Source: Clostridiales bacterium (GTDB taxonomy: Bacteria > Bacillota > Clostridia > Oscillospirales > Oscillospiraceae). From it: DNA of 10,952 nucleotides. Shown here in pieces: positions 1-6,907 of the stretch. The notes beneath the pieces were generated by a model. It saw only the letters and a list, made by a program, of their open reading frames with translations, ran no database searches and was not told the DNA's origin. A program made the position numbers and the translations under genes. Position 1 is the first letter of the stretch; each line of letters begins with the position of its first letter. The stretch lies in contig SFEX01000039.1 in the NCBI GenBank assembly GCA_004557075.1, forward strand, positions 1 to 10,952, written 5' to 3'.

Positions 1-97
1 AGCTTATTCATCGCAAAATTTCAAGACTGTAAGTTGTATACAATCATCTTGCACTCCTGTATACCTTCTTCCTATTGACACGATGCTCGCCCCTACG
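1..97 (+). repeat. Left copy of 97-bp inverted repeat bounding the window
   Basis: Position i pairs with position 10951-i. From 1 to 97 the sequence equals the reverse complement of 10854-10950 except at positions 82 and 83, and identity stops abruptly at 98. No open reading frame or RNA gene is evident in it. Its inner end, reading CTCGCCCCTACG, resembles half of the GTAGGGGCGAGCA-type intergenic repeats I know from clostridial genomes; that link is from memory. Because the match starts at the first base of the window, the repeat probably continues outside it. Confidence 0.95.
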
Positions 98-130
98 GGC
101 GTGGGGTTAATCACTGCATCATCTAACTAA

Positions 131-220
131 GTGCGCGAGTGCAAAACAGACAATCTCCAAGCTCACCGGTCGGGCACCTGAAAAAACGATTACCCGAAGC
201 TTAAAAACGAAAAGGAAAAA
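131..220 (+). repeat. Composite dispersed repeat, copy A
   Basis: This copy has GTGCGCGAGTGCA (131-143), an 18-nt variable spacer, CTCACCGGTCG (162-172), and a tail ending in CGAAAAGGAAA (209-219). The same modules with the same spacing occur on the minus strand at 3841-3933. The two copies align without gaps across the tail at roughly two thirds identity, while the first two modules are exact. The stretch 98-130, between this copy and the 97-bp repeat, shows nothing recognisable. Confidence 0.85.
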
Positions 221-332
221 CCGGTCGGGCACCGGTAACAGCGATTACATAAAGCTTAAAAAACGAACGGAAAAAACGGGCTGACGCAATAACGATTATT
301 TGAAGCTTTAAGTCGAATTGAAAAGGTTGAAA
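166..332 (+). repeat. Three-unit degenerate tandem array upstream of mfd
   Basis: Three units of about 55 bp lie head to tail. Landmarks: CCGGTCGGGCAC at 166 and 221, CGGGCTGACGCA near 277; CGATTA at 187, 242 and 293; AAGCTT at 197, 252 and 303. The period is 55 and then 51 bp, and each unit ends in an A-rich stretch. A fourth unit seems to begin with CCGG at 333 but is cut off. The third unit, with GCTGACGCA and GATTATTTGAAGC, is closest to the copy at 4778. The last unit runs into the -35 box of the mfd promoter. With no gene in 1-364, this array and the flanking repeats account for most of that stretch. Confidence 0.8.
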
Positions 333-355
333 ACCGGCAAAGATTTTTGTATAAT
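327..355 (+). promoter_or_regulatory. Consensus sigma-A promoter for mfd
   Basis: TTGAAA (327-332) and TATAAT (350-355) are separated by 17 bp, close to the housekeeping sigma consensus. A start point about 7 nt after the -10 box falls near 362, only a few bases before the mfd ATG at 365. The transcript would then be leaderless or nearly so, and the weak AAGG at 356-359 would not be transcribed. The -35 box lies at the edge of the upstream tandem repeat. Confidence 0.7.
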
Positions 356-364
356 AAGGCAGCT

Positions 365-3300
365 ATGAAAATCTTAAATCGGCAGATACTTGAAAATAAG
401 GAAGCCGCCGCCCTCCCCTATCTTTTAGAGAGCGGAGGGCTTCCTGCGCTCGTTTCCGGGCTTTCGGGCGTGCACAGGGCGAACCTTGCCGCCGCGCTGT
501 TTGAGGAAACGGGCATGGATATGTTCATCATATGCCCCGACGAAGCCTCGGCGGAGAGTTTCGCGCGCGATTTTGAGTCAATGACCGGCGTCAGGGCATC
601 AATTCTGCTGCCGCGCGACTTCACATTTTACCCCAGTGTGGCGGCATCGCGTCAGGCAGAGCAAAAGCGCATAGGCACGCTCAATGCGCTGCGCGGCGAT
701 AATTGCCGCGTTGCGGTCGCGGCGGTGTCCGCGCTCATGCAGCGCTGCATCCCCCCGCATATACTCAGCCGCGCCGCTTTCACGGTGCGCGACGGCACTG
801 AATGCCCGCCCGACGAGCTTGAGCGGGCGCTGCTGCGCTGCGGCTATGTCAAATGCGAGCAGGTCGAGGGCGCGGGGCAGTACGCCCGACGCGGCGGTAT
901 ACTCGACTTCTTCTCGCCGATGTACCCCGAGCCTGTCAGGATCGAATTCTGGGGCGACGACGTCGATTCCATGGGCTTTTTCGACACCCAGACCCAGCGC
1001 CGAACGGAGGCTATCTCCGAGTGCAGCGTGCTTCCGGCGGCGGAATCGCTCGTGACGCTCTCCGACGGCGGCACTGAAGGCTTGTGCGCACAGCTCGACG
1101 CGATGGCTGCGAGATGCGGAAAGAGAAAAGGCTCCGAACAGCTCCGGCTTTTGGAGGATACCCTGCGCGCGGACGCGGAAAAGCTGCGTCAGGGAATACG
1201 CCTCGAGGACGCGGATAGATACATGCCGCTCCTGTACGAGCCGAGCTTCGGCGCAGACTACATACCCGCGCAGTCGCTGGTGTTTTTCGATCAGCCCGTG
1301 CGCTGTGCAGACAGAGCCAGGGGCTTTATAAAGCAGCTCGGCGACGATGTGTCGGCGCTGCAAAAGCGCGGCATGCTGCCTTTCGGCGCGGAGAGCTTCC
1401 GCATGTCCTGGGATGAGCTGACAAAGCGCCTTGCCGACTTCCCCGTGTATATGGCCGACGCCTTCACCGTCGGCAGATACCCGCTCGAGCCGAAAACCCT
1501 TGCGAGCATACCGGCAAAGCAGCTCCCCTCGTATGCGGGCTCGGCGAAAACCGCCGCGGAGGACGTGGAGGCGTACATAAAGCAGGGCTATCGCGTGGTG
1601 GTTCTGGCGGGCGATATGCGCAGGGCGCAGGTGCTCCAGAGCTTTTTCAAGGAGAATGATATCCGCGCCATGCTGTACGAGAGCCTTGAAAAGCTGCCCG
1701 AACCGGGCGGATGCTACATCACGGTGGGCGCGATGTCGGCGGGCTTTGAGTACCCCGGGCTGAAGCTTGCCGTTATAAGCGACAGCCAGCTTATCCGCGT
1801 GCGCGACGGCAGGGCAAAGCGCAAAAAGCAGCCGGCCGACCGCCAGCGCATAAGCTCCTACGCCGACCTCTCGCCGGGCGATTTTGTGGTTCACGAGGTG
1901 CACGGCATAGGCCGCTTTGCGGGCGTTCACAAGATGAAGGTCGACGGCTTTGAAAAGGACTATATAAAAATATGCTACGCCGGAACGGACACGCTGTATG
2001 TGCCCGCGACGCAGCTTGACATGGTGACGAAATACCTCGGCGGCGGCGAGGATAGCAAGGTGAAGCTGTCGAAGATGGGCGGTGCGGAGTGGACAAAAAC
2101 GCGCAGCCGCGCCAAGGCTTCGGCAAAGAAGCTCGCCAAGGAGCTTATCGCGCTCTACGCCGAGCGCACACGCACGCCCGGCCACGCATTCTCGCCCGAC
2201 ACGCCGTGGCAGCGCGAGTTTGAGGACAACTTCGGCTACACGGAGACAGACGATCAGCTCCGCAGCATAAACGAGATAAAGGCGGATATGGAGGCCGAAG
2301 CGCCCATGGATAGGCTTTTGTGCGGCGACGTGGGCTACGGAAAAACAGAGGTTGCGCTCAGGGCGGTGATGAAGTGCATCATGGATAACCGTCAGGCCGC
2401 GATACTCGTGCCGACAACGGTGCTCGCCCAGCAGCATTATCAGACCGCCGTGCAGCGCTTTTTCGGCTTCCCCGTCACTATTGAGGTGCTCAGCCGCTTC
2501 CGCAGCGCCGCGCAGGTGTCGAAAACGCTCGAAAATTTGAGAACCGGCAAGTGCGATCTTGTCATCGGAACTCACCGGCTCTTGCAGAAGGATGTTAAGT
2601 TCAAAAACCTCGGCCTGCTCATCGTCGATGAGGAGCAGCGCTTCGGCGTCGGGCACAAGGAGCATATAAAGGAAATGAGCCGCGGCGTTGACGTGCTGAC
2701 GCTCTCAGCAACGCCGATACCGCGCACGCTGAATATGGCGCTGTCGGGCATACGCGACATGTCGTCTATCGACGAGCCGCCGCAGGACAGACTGCCGGTT
2801 CAGACCTTCGTCATGGAGCACGACTGGGGCGTCATCGCCGACGCCATACGGCGCGAGATACAGCGCGGCGGGCAGGTGTACTACCTGCACAACCGCATCG
2901 ACAACATCGAGCGCACCGCGATAAGGCTGCGCGCGCTGCTTGACGACGAGGTGACGGTCGGCGTCGCGCACGGGCGCATGGACAAGGAGCAGCTTGCGGC
3001 CGTGATGGAGGAGGTCGCCGACGGCAGCGTGCAGATACTTGTATGCACGACGATAATCGAGACGGGCATCGACATACCGAATGTCAACACCCTGATAATA
3101 GAGGACGCGGACAAAATGGGGCTTGCGCAGCTCCACCAGATACGAGGCAGGGTAGGGCGAAGCACGCGCCGTGCGTCGGCGTATCTGACCTTCCGTCAGG
3201 ACAAGGTGCTGACGGAGGTCGCGGAAAAGCGCCTTGGCGCGATACGCGAGTTTGCCGAGTTCGGCTCGGGCTTCAAGATAGCAATGCGCGATCTTGAGAT

Positions 3301-3874
3301 ACGCGGAGCGGGCAATCTGCTCGGCGCGGAGCAGTCGGGGCACATGATAGACGTCGGCTACGACATGTATATGAAGCTGCTCAATGAGGCGGTGCTCGAG
3401 GAGCGCGGCATAAAGCCGGAAAAGCGCGCCGAGTGCTCGGCCGATCTCGCGGTCGCGGCGAATATTCCCGAGAGCTACATCGCCTCCGCCGAGCAGCGCA
3501 TGGATATCTACCGGCGCATAGCGCTAATCCGCGCAGAGGCCGAGGCCGACGATCTCATCGACGAGCTTATCGACCGCTTCGGCGATCTGCCGCCGAGCGT
3601 GAACGCGCTCATACAGGTCGCGCTGCTGCGCGGCGAGGCAGGCAGGGCGGGTATACGCGATATATCGCAGAAAAGCGGCAAGCTGATCTTCGTGCTCGAG
3701 GATTTCGACATGGAGAAGATATCTCTGCTGTACGCGCAGCCCGAGTACAAGGGTCGACTGAAGGTCGAGGCGGGGTCTGTGCCGCGCGTGAGCCTGCGGC
3801 TGCTCCCGCGCTCGCGCCCGCTCGACGAGGCCCGCAAATTCGTTCTTTCCTTTTCGATGCAACGCTCTAAATAA
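365..3874 (+). CDS. mfd: Transcription-repair coupling factor Mfd
   Basis: Mfd is a DNA translocase that recognises RNA polymerase stalled at lesions, pushes it off, and recruits UvrA to start nucleotide excision repair. The 1169-aa product has the usual length and full domain order. The N-terminal UvrB-like part includes RRGGILDFFSP; a CarD-like RNA-polymerase-interaction domain starts near residue 502 (LSPGDFVVHEVHGIGRF). The helicase motor has Walker A GDVGYGKTE (654-662, K660), Walker B DEEQ (755-758) and SATPIPRTL; the RecG-like TRG region and C-terminal D7 domain follow. I chose ATG 365 over the upstream TTG at 347 because that codon lies inside the promoter. The gene appears monocistronic and is followed by a strong terminator. 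Its last ten or so codons lie within a dispersed repeat, so the extreme C-terminus (FSFSMQRSK) may be repeat-derived. Confidence 0.97.
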   Translation: MKILNRQILENKEAAALPYLLESGGLPALVSGLSGVHRANLAAALFEETGMDMFIICPDEASAESFARDFESMTGVRASILLPRDFTFYPSVAASRQAEQKRIGTLNALRGDNCRVAVAAVSALMQRCIPPHILSRAAFTVRDGTECPPDELERALLRCGYVKCEQVEGAGQYARRGGILDFFSPMYPEPVRIEFWGDDVDSMGFFDTQTQRRTEAISECSVLPAAESLVTLSDGGTEGLCAQLDAMAARCGKRKGSEQLRLLEDTLRADAEKLRQGIRLEDADRYMPLLYEPSFGADYIPAQSLVFFDQPVRCADRARGFIKQLGDDVSALQKRGMLPFGAESFRMSWDELTKRLADFPVYMADAFTVGRYPLEPKTLASIPAKQLPSYAGSAKTAAEDVEAYIKQGYRVVVLAGDMRRAQVLQSFFKENDIRAMLYESLEKLPEPGGCYITVGAMSAGFEYPGLKLAVISDSQLIRVRDGRAKRKKQPADRQRISSYADLSPGDFVVHEVHGIGRFAGVHKMKVDGFEKDYIKICYAGTDTLYVPATQLDMVTKYLGGGEDSKVKLSKMGGAEWTKTRSRAKASAKKLAKELIALYAERTRTPGHAFSPDTPWQREFEDNFGYTETDDQLRSINEIKADMEAEAPMDRLLCGDVGYGKTEVALRAVMKCIMDNRQAAILVPTTVLAQQHYQTAVQRFFGFPVTIEVLSRFRSAAQVSKTLENLRTGKCDLVIGTHRLLQKDVKFKNLGLLIVDEEQRFGVGHKEHIKEMSRGVDVLTLSATPIPRTLNMALSGIRDMSSIDEPPQDRLPVQTFVMEHDWGVIADAIRREIQRGGQVYYLHNRIDNIERTAIRLRALLDDEVTVGVAHGRMDKEQLAAVMEEVADGSVQILVCTTIIETGIDIPNVNTLIIEDADKMGLAQLHQIRGRVGRSTRRASAYLTFRQDKVLTEVAEKRLGAIREFAEFGSGFKIAMRDLEIRGAGNLLGAEQSGHMIDVGYDMYMKLLNEAVLEERGIKPEKRAECSADLAVAANIPESYIASAEQRMDIYRRIALIRAEAEADDLIDELIDRFGDLPPSVNALIQVALLRGEAGRAGIRDISQKSGKLIFVLEDFDMEKISLLYAQPEYKGRLKVEAGSVPRVSLRLLPRSRPLDEARKFVLSFSMQRSK

Positions 3875-3933
3875 ACGTTTTTGCATCAGCTCGACCGGTG
3901 AGATTTAAAGTAATCCATATTGCACTCGCGCAC
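3841..3933 (-). repeat. Composite dispersed repeat, copy B, over the mfd 3' end
   Basis: Read on the minus strand, this copy has GTGCGCGAGTGCA (3933-3921), an 18-nt spacer, CTCACCGGTCG (3902-3892), GCTGATGCA, TTTATTT and CGAAAAGGAAA. It matches copy A module for module with the same spacing. The distal third lies inside mfd and includes its stop codon at 3872-3874. On the plus strand, the segment CAGCTCGACCGGTGAG (3887-3902) recurs exactly at 10813-10828. Confidence 0.85.
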
Positions 3934-3956
3934 CCAATCAGTACACATAAAATTTT

Positions 3957-3993
3957 CGGAGGCAATCTAAATGATTGCCTCCGTTGTTTTTAT
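3957..3993 (+). terminator. Intrinsic terminator between mfd and the XRE gene
   Basis: A perfect 11-bp stem, CGGAGGCAATC (3957-3967) and GATTGCCTCCG (3973-3983), encloses the 5-nt loop TAAAT. It is followed by TTGTTTTTAT. The U-tract serves mfd best. On the minus strand the stem is followed by AAAATTTTATG, a poorer tract, so any termination of the convergent XRE transcript would be weaker. Confidence 0.9.
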
Positions 3994-3998
3994 CCACA

Positions 3999-4331
3999 CT
4001 ATTCTGTCAAAGATTGCAGGTACACCGACAACAGGCGCAGAGCGGTATCCCGCTCTTTGGGGGCGCAGTTATTCAGTCGGTCAATAAGATATTCCTGCTG
4101 CACCGCCTGTGTTGCGTTGTCATCCGTCAATATCTCATCCGGCGTGATATGAAGTGCATTGCAGATGCGTAAAAGAGTCTCCAGCTTCATATTAACGTTG
4201 CCTCGCTCTATACCGGCATAAGCACGATCGGATATGCCTGCCTTTTCAGCCATCTCGGCTTGTGTCAGACCCGACCGCTTGCGTATCGCAAACAGCCTGC
4301 TCCCAATATTATGAATATCCGAAATCAGCAT
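3999..4331 (-). CDS. XRE-family helix-turn-helix regulator
   Basis: A 110-aa cytoplasmic DNA-binding protein. Residues about 9-68 form an HTH_3 (Cro/C1-type) domain: SRLFAIRKRSGLTQAEMAEKAG, then ISDRAYAGIERG, then LETLLRICNALHITPDEIL. Residues 75-110 form a helical tail (LIDRLNNCAPKERDTALRLL) that may support dimerisation. The start at 4331 is backed by AGGAGG (4345-4340, read on the minus strand) with 8-nt spacing. It is divergent from the DUF6809-like gene, and the gap between them holds three copies of an AGGAAGTAAA site, so it probably represses that gene and itself (inference). The pair is visibly more AT-rich than its neighbours and stands between repeat copies, which hints at acquisition. 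Confidence 0.9.
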   Translation of the reverse strand: MLISDIHNIGSRLFAIRKRSGLTQAEMAEKAGISDRAYAGIERGNVNMKLETLLRICNALHITPDEILTDDNATQAVQQEYLIDRLNNCAPKERDTALRLLSVYLQSLTE

Positions 4332-4361
4332 GAGAATAACCTCCTGTTCTTCTATATAGGA

Positions 4362-4423
4362 ATTTTACTTCCTATTATTATTGACAAAAAGGAAGTAAAA
4401 TAGTATAATATCAGGAAGTAAAG
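4362..4423. promoter_or_regulatory. Predicted operator: three AGGAAGTAAA sites between divergent genes
   Basis: ATTTTACTTCCT (4362-4373) and AGGAAGTAAAAT (4390-4401) form a perfect 12-bp dyad with a 16-bp spacer. A third site, AGGAAGTAAAG (4413-4423), is a direct repeat 23 bp from the second, about two helical turns. The first site also sits in a smaller dyad, AGGAA (4358-4362) and TTCCT (4369-4373). The second site lies between the -35 and -10 boxes of the rightward promoter and the third just beyond the -10, a layout suited to repression. The likely ligand is the adjacent XRE protein (inference). Confidence 0.75.
4381..4409 (+). promoter_or_regulatory. Perfect-consensus promoter for the DUF6809-like gene
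   Basis: TTGACA (4381-4386) and TATAAT (4404-4409) both match the sigma-A consensus exactly, with an optimal 17-bp spacer. Transcription should start near 4416, giving a leader of about 100 nt. A promoter this strong overlaid by operator sites is expected to be tightly repressed and strongly inducible. No equally clear leftward promoter for the XRE gene could be assigned. Confidence 0.85.
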
Positions 4424-4519
4424 TGCTTGTTTTTGCGAAGTAGGGAGAATGCCGTCTTATAAGTCCGATGATTGTTGGAAAAAGCAAAATTAAGGAGAAA
4501 TAAATTGAGGGATGAAAAC

Positions 4520-4792
4520 ATGACAAACACAATAGTACGCCTCTGGCACGGGGATCTTGAGCCTGTCAGTTCTTCGGGAACGAATGACCCCGAGCTAAAG
4601 GAGCTTGAGCGTTTATTACAGCGCAATGGAGACAGGCTTGAAGAGTACCTTGACGAAAAGGGAAAAGCTCTGTTTGAAAAATACTACAACTGCGTAGAGG
4701 AGTACATAACCGTGCTATGTGAACAGTCGTTCTGCAACGGCTTCTGCCTTGGAACTAAACTTACCGCCGAGGCGTTACTGACGCAGGAGTGA
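4520..4792 (+). CDS. Small DUF6809-like protein
   Basis: A 90-aa protein of unknown function. The layout MTNTIVRLWHGDLEP, a central helical stretch (LKELERLLQRNGDRLEEYLD, then FEKYYNCVEEYITVL) and a closing FCNGFCLGTKLTAEALL matches from memory the DUF6809 family of small clostridial proteins. It has no signal peptide or membrane segment. Start choice is uncertain. ATG 4520 fits the family and has GAGGG at 4507-4511. An in-frame TTG at 4505 has the better site, AAGGAG (4492-4497) with 7-nt spacing, and would give 95 aa. It is divergent from the XRE gene and likely under its control. The last four codons before the stop (LTQE) are part of a dispersed repeat. Confidence 0.75.
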   Translation: MTNTIVRLWHGDLEPVSSSGTNDPELKELERLLQRNGDRLEEYLDEKGKALFEKYYNCVEEYITVLCEQSFCNGFCLGTKLTAEALLTQE

Positions 4793-4822
4793 TTATTTGA
4801 AGCGTTGCAACGGCAATGAAAA
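4778..4822 (+). repeat. Partial copy C of the dispersed repeat, over the DUF6809-like 3' end
   Basis: CTGACGCA (4778-4785), 5 nt, then GATTATTTGAAGC (4791-4803) match the third tandem unit (CTGACGCA from 281, GATTATTTGAAGC from 294) exactly and with identical spacing. TGAAAAG follows in both. The TGA stop at 4790-4792 lies within it. The GCGTTGCAACGG segment resembles the GCGTTGCATCG of copy B. The rest of 4793-4850, up to the convergent DUF4282-like gene, shows no clear terminator. Confidence 0.75.
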
Positions 4823-4850
4823 GACACCTCATCTGCCGGCGTAGGAGTAT

Positions 4851-5357
4851 TTAACTCTCCGCGCCATTATCGTCTTCGGCGGCGGGGGCGTCCTGAGCGG
4901 GGACGTCCTGAACGACAGGTTCCGGTGCGGGGGCATTATGGCAGCCGGGTTTGAGCTTGCCGTTTATATCACTGACGTTCTTGACGAGCATTATGAGCAT
5001 CATGGTCAGCTCATAGGCTATCCTGAGCAGGAAGGGGCCGCCTGCCATGAGCAGCAGGCCGTACAGGAAGGTGCTCTGACCGTAGCTGCCGTAGCCGTAA
5101 TAATAATACTCTATCCTGCCGAACAGCAGCATGAAGCCGACCGCGATGCACACGCAGGTCCCAAGCGTGAACAGGAACTTCAGGATATCCTCAATGTAAA
5201 AGTGCTTGAAGTGGAAGAAATCATGCAGAAATTGCAGGAAATTGCTGCCGAGCTTCCCGTCGTTCTTTCTCGGCATGACCTTGACGTACAAAAACACGGT
5301 GGCCGCGATGCCGATGACAAGGCCGATTATCATTAATGTCGAAAGTGCTGAGCCCAT
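4851..5357 (-). CDS. DUF4282-like membrane protein
   Basis: A 168-aa integral membrane protein of unknown role. Predicted membrane segments lie near residues 7-27, 60-81 and 97-127. The block FFHFKHFYIEDILKFLF, followed by GGPFLLRIAYELTMMLIMLVKN and DINGKL, resembles the DUF4282 family (recognised from memory). A tyrosine-rich loop, YYYYGYGSYG (84-93), joins segments two and three. The C-terminal 30 residues are a polar, proline/alanine-rich acidic tail. ATG 5357 is chosen over the ATG at 5378 because AAGGAG (5371-5366, read on the minus strand) sits 8 nt before it. It is divergent from miaB with promoters packed back to back. Confidence 0.75.
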   Translation of the reverse strand: MGSALSTLMIIGLVIGIAATVFLYVKVMPRKNDGKLGSNFLQFLHDFFHFKHFYIEDILKFLFTLGTCVCIAVGFMLLFGRIEYYYYGYGSYGQSTFLYGLLLMAGGPFLLRIAYELTMMLIMLVKNVSDINGKLKPGCHNAPAPEPVVQDVPAQDAPAAEDDNGAES

Positions 5358-5389
5358 ATCTGTCTCTCCTTTTATCATAGTATAAACAA

Positions 5390-5418
5390 ATAATACTATC
5401 CAAACGTTTGCTTTTCAA
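5390..5418 (-). promoter_or_regulatory. Predicted promoter of the DUF4282-like gene
   Basis: On the minus strand, TTGAAA (5418-5413) and TATTAT (5395-5390) have a 17-bp spacer, and the start point would be near 5383. The spacer contains the perfect palindrome CAAACGTTTG (5401-5410), a possible regulator site. A second, weaker candidate, TTGGAT with TATGAT at 18 bp, overlaps slightly downstream. Confidence 0.55.
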
Positions 5419-5421
5419 GGC

Positions 5422-5451
5422 TTGAAACCACGGCTCGTTCTGTGGTAGAAT
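5422..5451 (+). promoter_or_regulatory. Predicted promoter of the miaB-mutS operon
   Basis: TTGAAA (5422-5427) and TAGAAT (5446-5451) have an 18-bp spacer. The start point would be near 5458, giving a leader of about 30 nt that includes the AAGGA at 5473-5477. No other convincing promoter appears before the downstream genes, which overlap or nearly touch, so this one probably drives all four. Confidence 0.6.
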
Positions 5452-5486
5452 AATTTGAAGTACTATTATCAAAAGGAAGCAGCAAA

Positions 5487-6905
5487 ATGGCTTATGAGAG
5501 AAAAGAAATAAGCATTGACGAGATACGCCGTCAGGAGGGCATCTGCGCCGAGATACGCGACGCGGTATCGGCCGCCTCCGAGGGGCGGCAGCTCCTTGCC
5601 ATGGTGGACACCTACGGCTGCCAGCAGAACGAGGCCGACAGCGAAAAGATACGCGGCTATCTCGCCGAGATGGGCTACGGCTTCACGCAGGACGAGTTCG
5701 AGGCCGACGTTATCGTCGTGAACACCTGCGCCGTGCGCGAGCACGCGGAGATGCGCGTTTTGGGCAACGTCGGGCAGCTCAACCACAGCAAGAAGCAGCG
5801 CCCGGGTCAGATGATCGCCGTGTGCGGCTGCATGGTGCAGCAGGAGCACATGGCGCAGAAGATAAAACGCTCCTACCCCGTGGTCGATCTCGTGTTCGGG
5901 CCGCACGAGCTTTGGCGCTTCCCCGAGCTTCTGCAAAAGACCATGACGGGCAAAAAGCGCGTTTTTGCGACAGAGCGCTGCGACGGGCTTGTCGCGGAGG
6001 GCATGCCCTCTAAGCGCGACGGTACGGTCAAGGCGTGGCTGTCGATCATGTACGGCTGCAATAATTTCTGCACCTACTGCGTCGTGCCGTATGTGCGCGG
6101 CAGAGAGCGCTCCCGCCGCCCGGAGGATATCGTTGCCGAGGCGCGGCAGCTCGTTGAGGCCGGATACAAGGACATAACCCTGCTCGGCCAGAACGTAAAC
6201 TCCTACGGCAAAGATCTCGGCGGCGGCACGGATTTTGCAGACCTCATCCGCATGATAAACGACATTCCCGGCGACTTTCTCATCCGCTTCATGACAAGCC
6301 ACCCCAAGGACGCGACGGAAAAGCTCTTCCGCACAATGGCCGAGTGCAAAAAATGCGCCCGCCAGCTCCATCTGCCGGTTCAGTCGGGAAGCGACCGCGT
6401 TCTGCGGGCGATGAACCGTGGCTACACCTCCGGGGAGTATCTGAAAAAGGTGGAGCTTGCGCGCAGCTACATGCCGGAGCTTGTCATAACGACGGATATA
6501 ATCGTCGGCTTCCCGGGCGAAACGGATGATGAGTTTGAGGACACGGTGAAGCTCTGCGATGCCGTTCGTTACGACGCGATGTTTACATTTATCTACTCAA
6601 AGCGCGTCGGCACTCCGGCGGCGTCCATGCCCGACGCCGCGACCCGCGAGGACAAGCAGCGCCGCTTTGACAGGCTGCTTGACGCGGCAAACAGGGTATC
6701 GGCCGAAAAGCACGCCGAGTACGAGGGAAAAACCGTGCGCGTGCTCGTCGACGGCGAGACGGGAAAGCCCGAATACAACCTGTCCTCCCGCACAAACGGC
6801 GGCAGGCTCGTGCATCTAAAGGGCGATCCCAAGCTCATTGGGCAGTTTATAGACGTTAAGATAACTTCAAGCAACACATGGGCGCTTTACGGAGAGGTGG
6901 AATAA
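5487..6905 (+). CDS. miaB: tRNA-2-methylthio-N6-dimethylallyladenosine synthase MiaB
   Basis: MiaB is a radical-SAM methylthiotransferase that converts i6A37 to ms2i6A37 in tRNAs reading UNN codons. The 472-aa product has all expected parts. The N-terminal UPF0004 domain contributes three cluster cysteines: C45 (DTYGCQQNE), C81 (NTCAVRE) and C115 (CGCMVQ). The radical-SAM CxxxCxxC is C191, C195 and C198 (YGCNNFCTYC), followed by VRGRERSR. A C-terminal TRAM domain lies at about 412-470. CQQNEAD near the first cysteine and VVPYVRGRERSR favour MiaB over MtaB or RimO. The ATG at 5487 has AAGGA 9 nt upstream. It leads an operon with mutS; miaB next to mutS is a familiar arrangement in Firmicutes. 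Confidence 0.95.
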   Translation: MAYERKEISIDEIRRQEGICAEIRDAVSAASEGRQLLAMVDTYGCQQNEADSEKIRGYLAEMGYGFTQDEFEADVIVVNTCAVREHAEMRVLGNVGQLNHSKKQRPGQMIAVCGCMVQQEHMAQKIKRSYPVVDLVFGPHELWRFPELLQKTMTGKKRVFATERCDGLVAEGMPSKRDGTVKAWLSIMYGCNNFCTYCVVPYVRGRERSRRPEDIVAEARQLVEAGYKDITLLGQNVNSYGKDLGGGTDFADLIRMINDIPGDFLIRFMTSHPKDATEKLFRTMAECKKCARQLHLPVQSGSDRVLRAMNRGYTSGEYLKKVELARSYMPELVITTDIIVGFPGETDDEFEDTVKLCDAVRYDAMFTFIYSKRVGTPAASMPDAATREDKQRRFDRLLDAANRVSAEKHAEYEGKTVRVLVDGETGKPEYNLSSRTNGGRLVHLKGDPKLIGQFIDVKITSSNTWALYGEVE

Positions 6906-6907
6906 AA

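Noticed and set aside
166..332. CRISPR array
   Set aside because: The units are adjacent, degenerate repeats without unique spacers of even length, and no cas gene is present.
347..364. TTG at 347 as the mfd start
   Set aside because: It lies within the -10 region of a consensus promoter, has no ribosome site, and adds residues not typical of Mfd.
599..2665. Long open frame of 688 codons antisense to mfd
   Set aside because: It lies wholly within mfd, has the Arg/His/Ala/Leu-rich composition of an antisense shadow in GC-rich DNA, and contains no domain I recognise.
3898..4172. Two short plus-strand open frames opposite the XRE gene
   Set aside because: They cross the terminator stem and the XRE coding region and have no ribosome sites.
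5469..6371. 300-codon open frame antisense to miaB
   Set aside because: It is opposite a full-length miaB with intact motifs and has no family resemblance.
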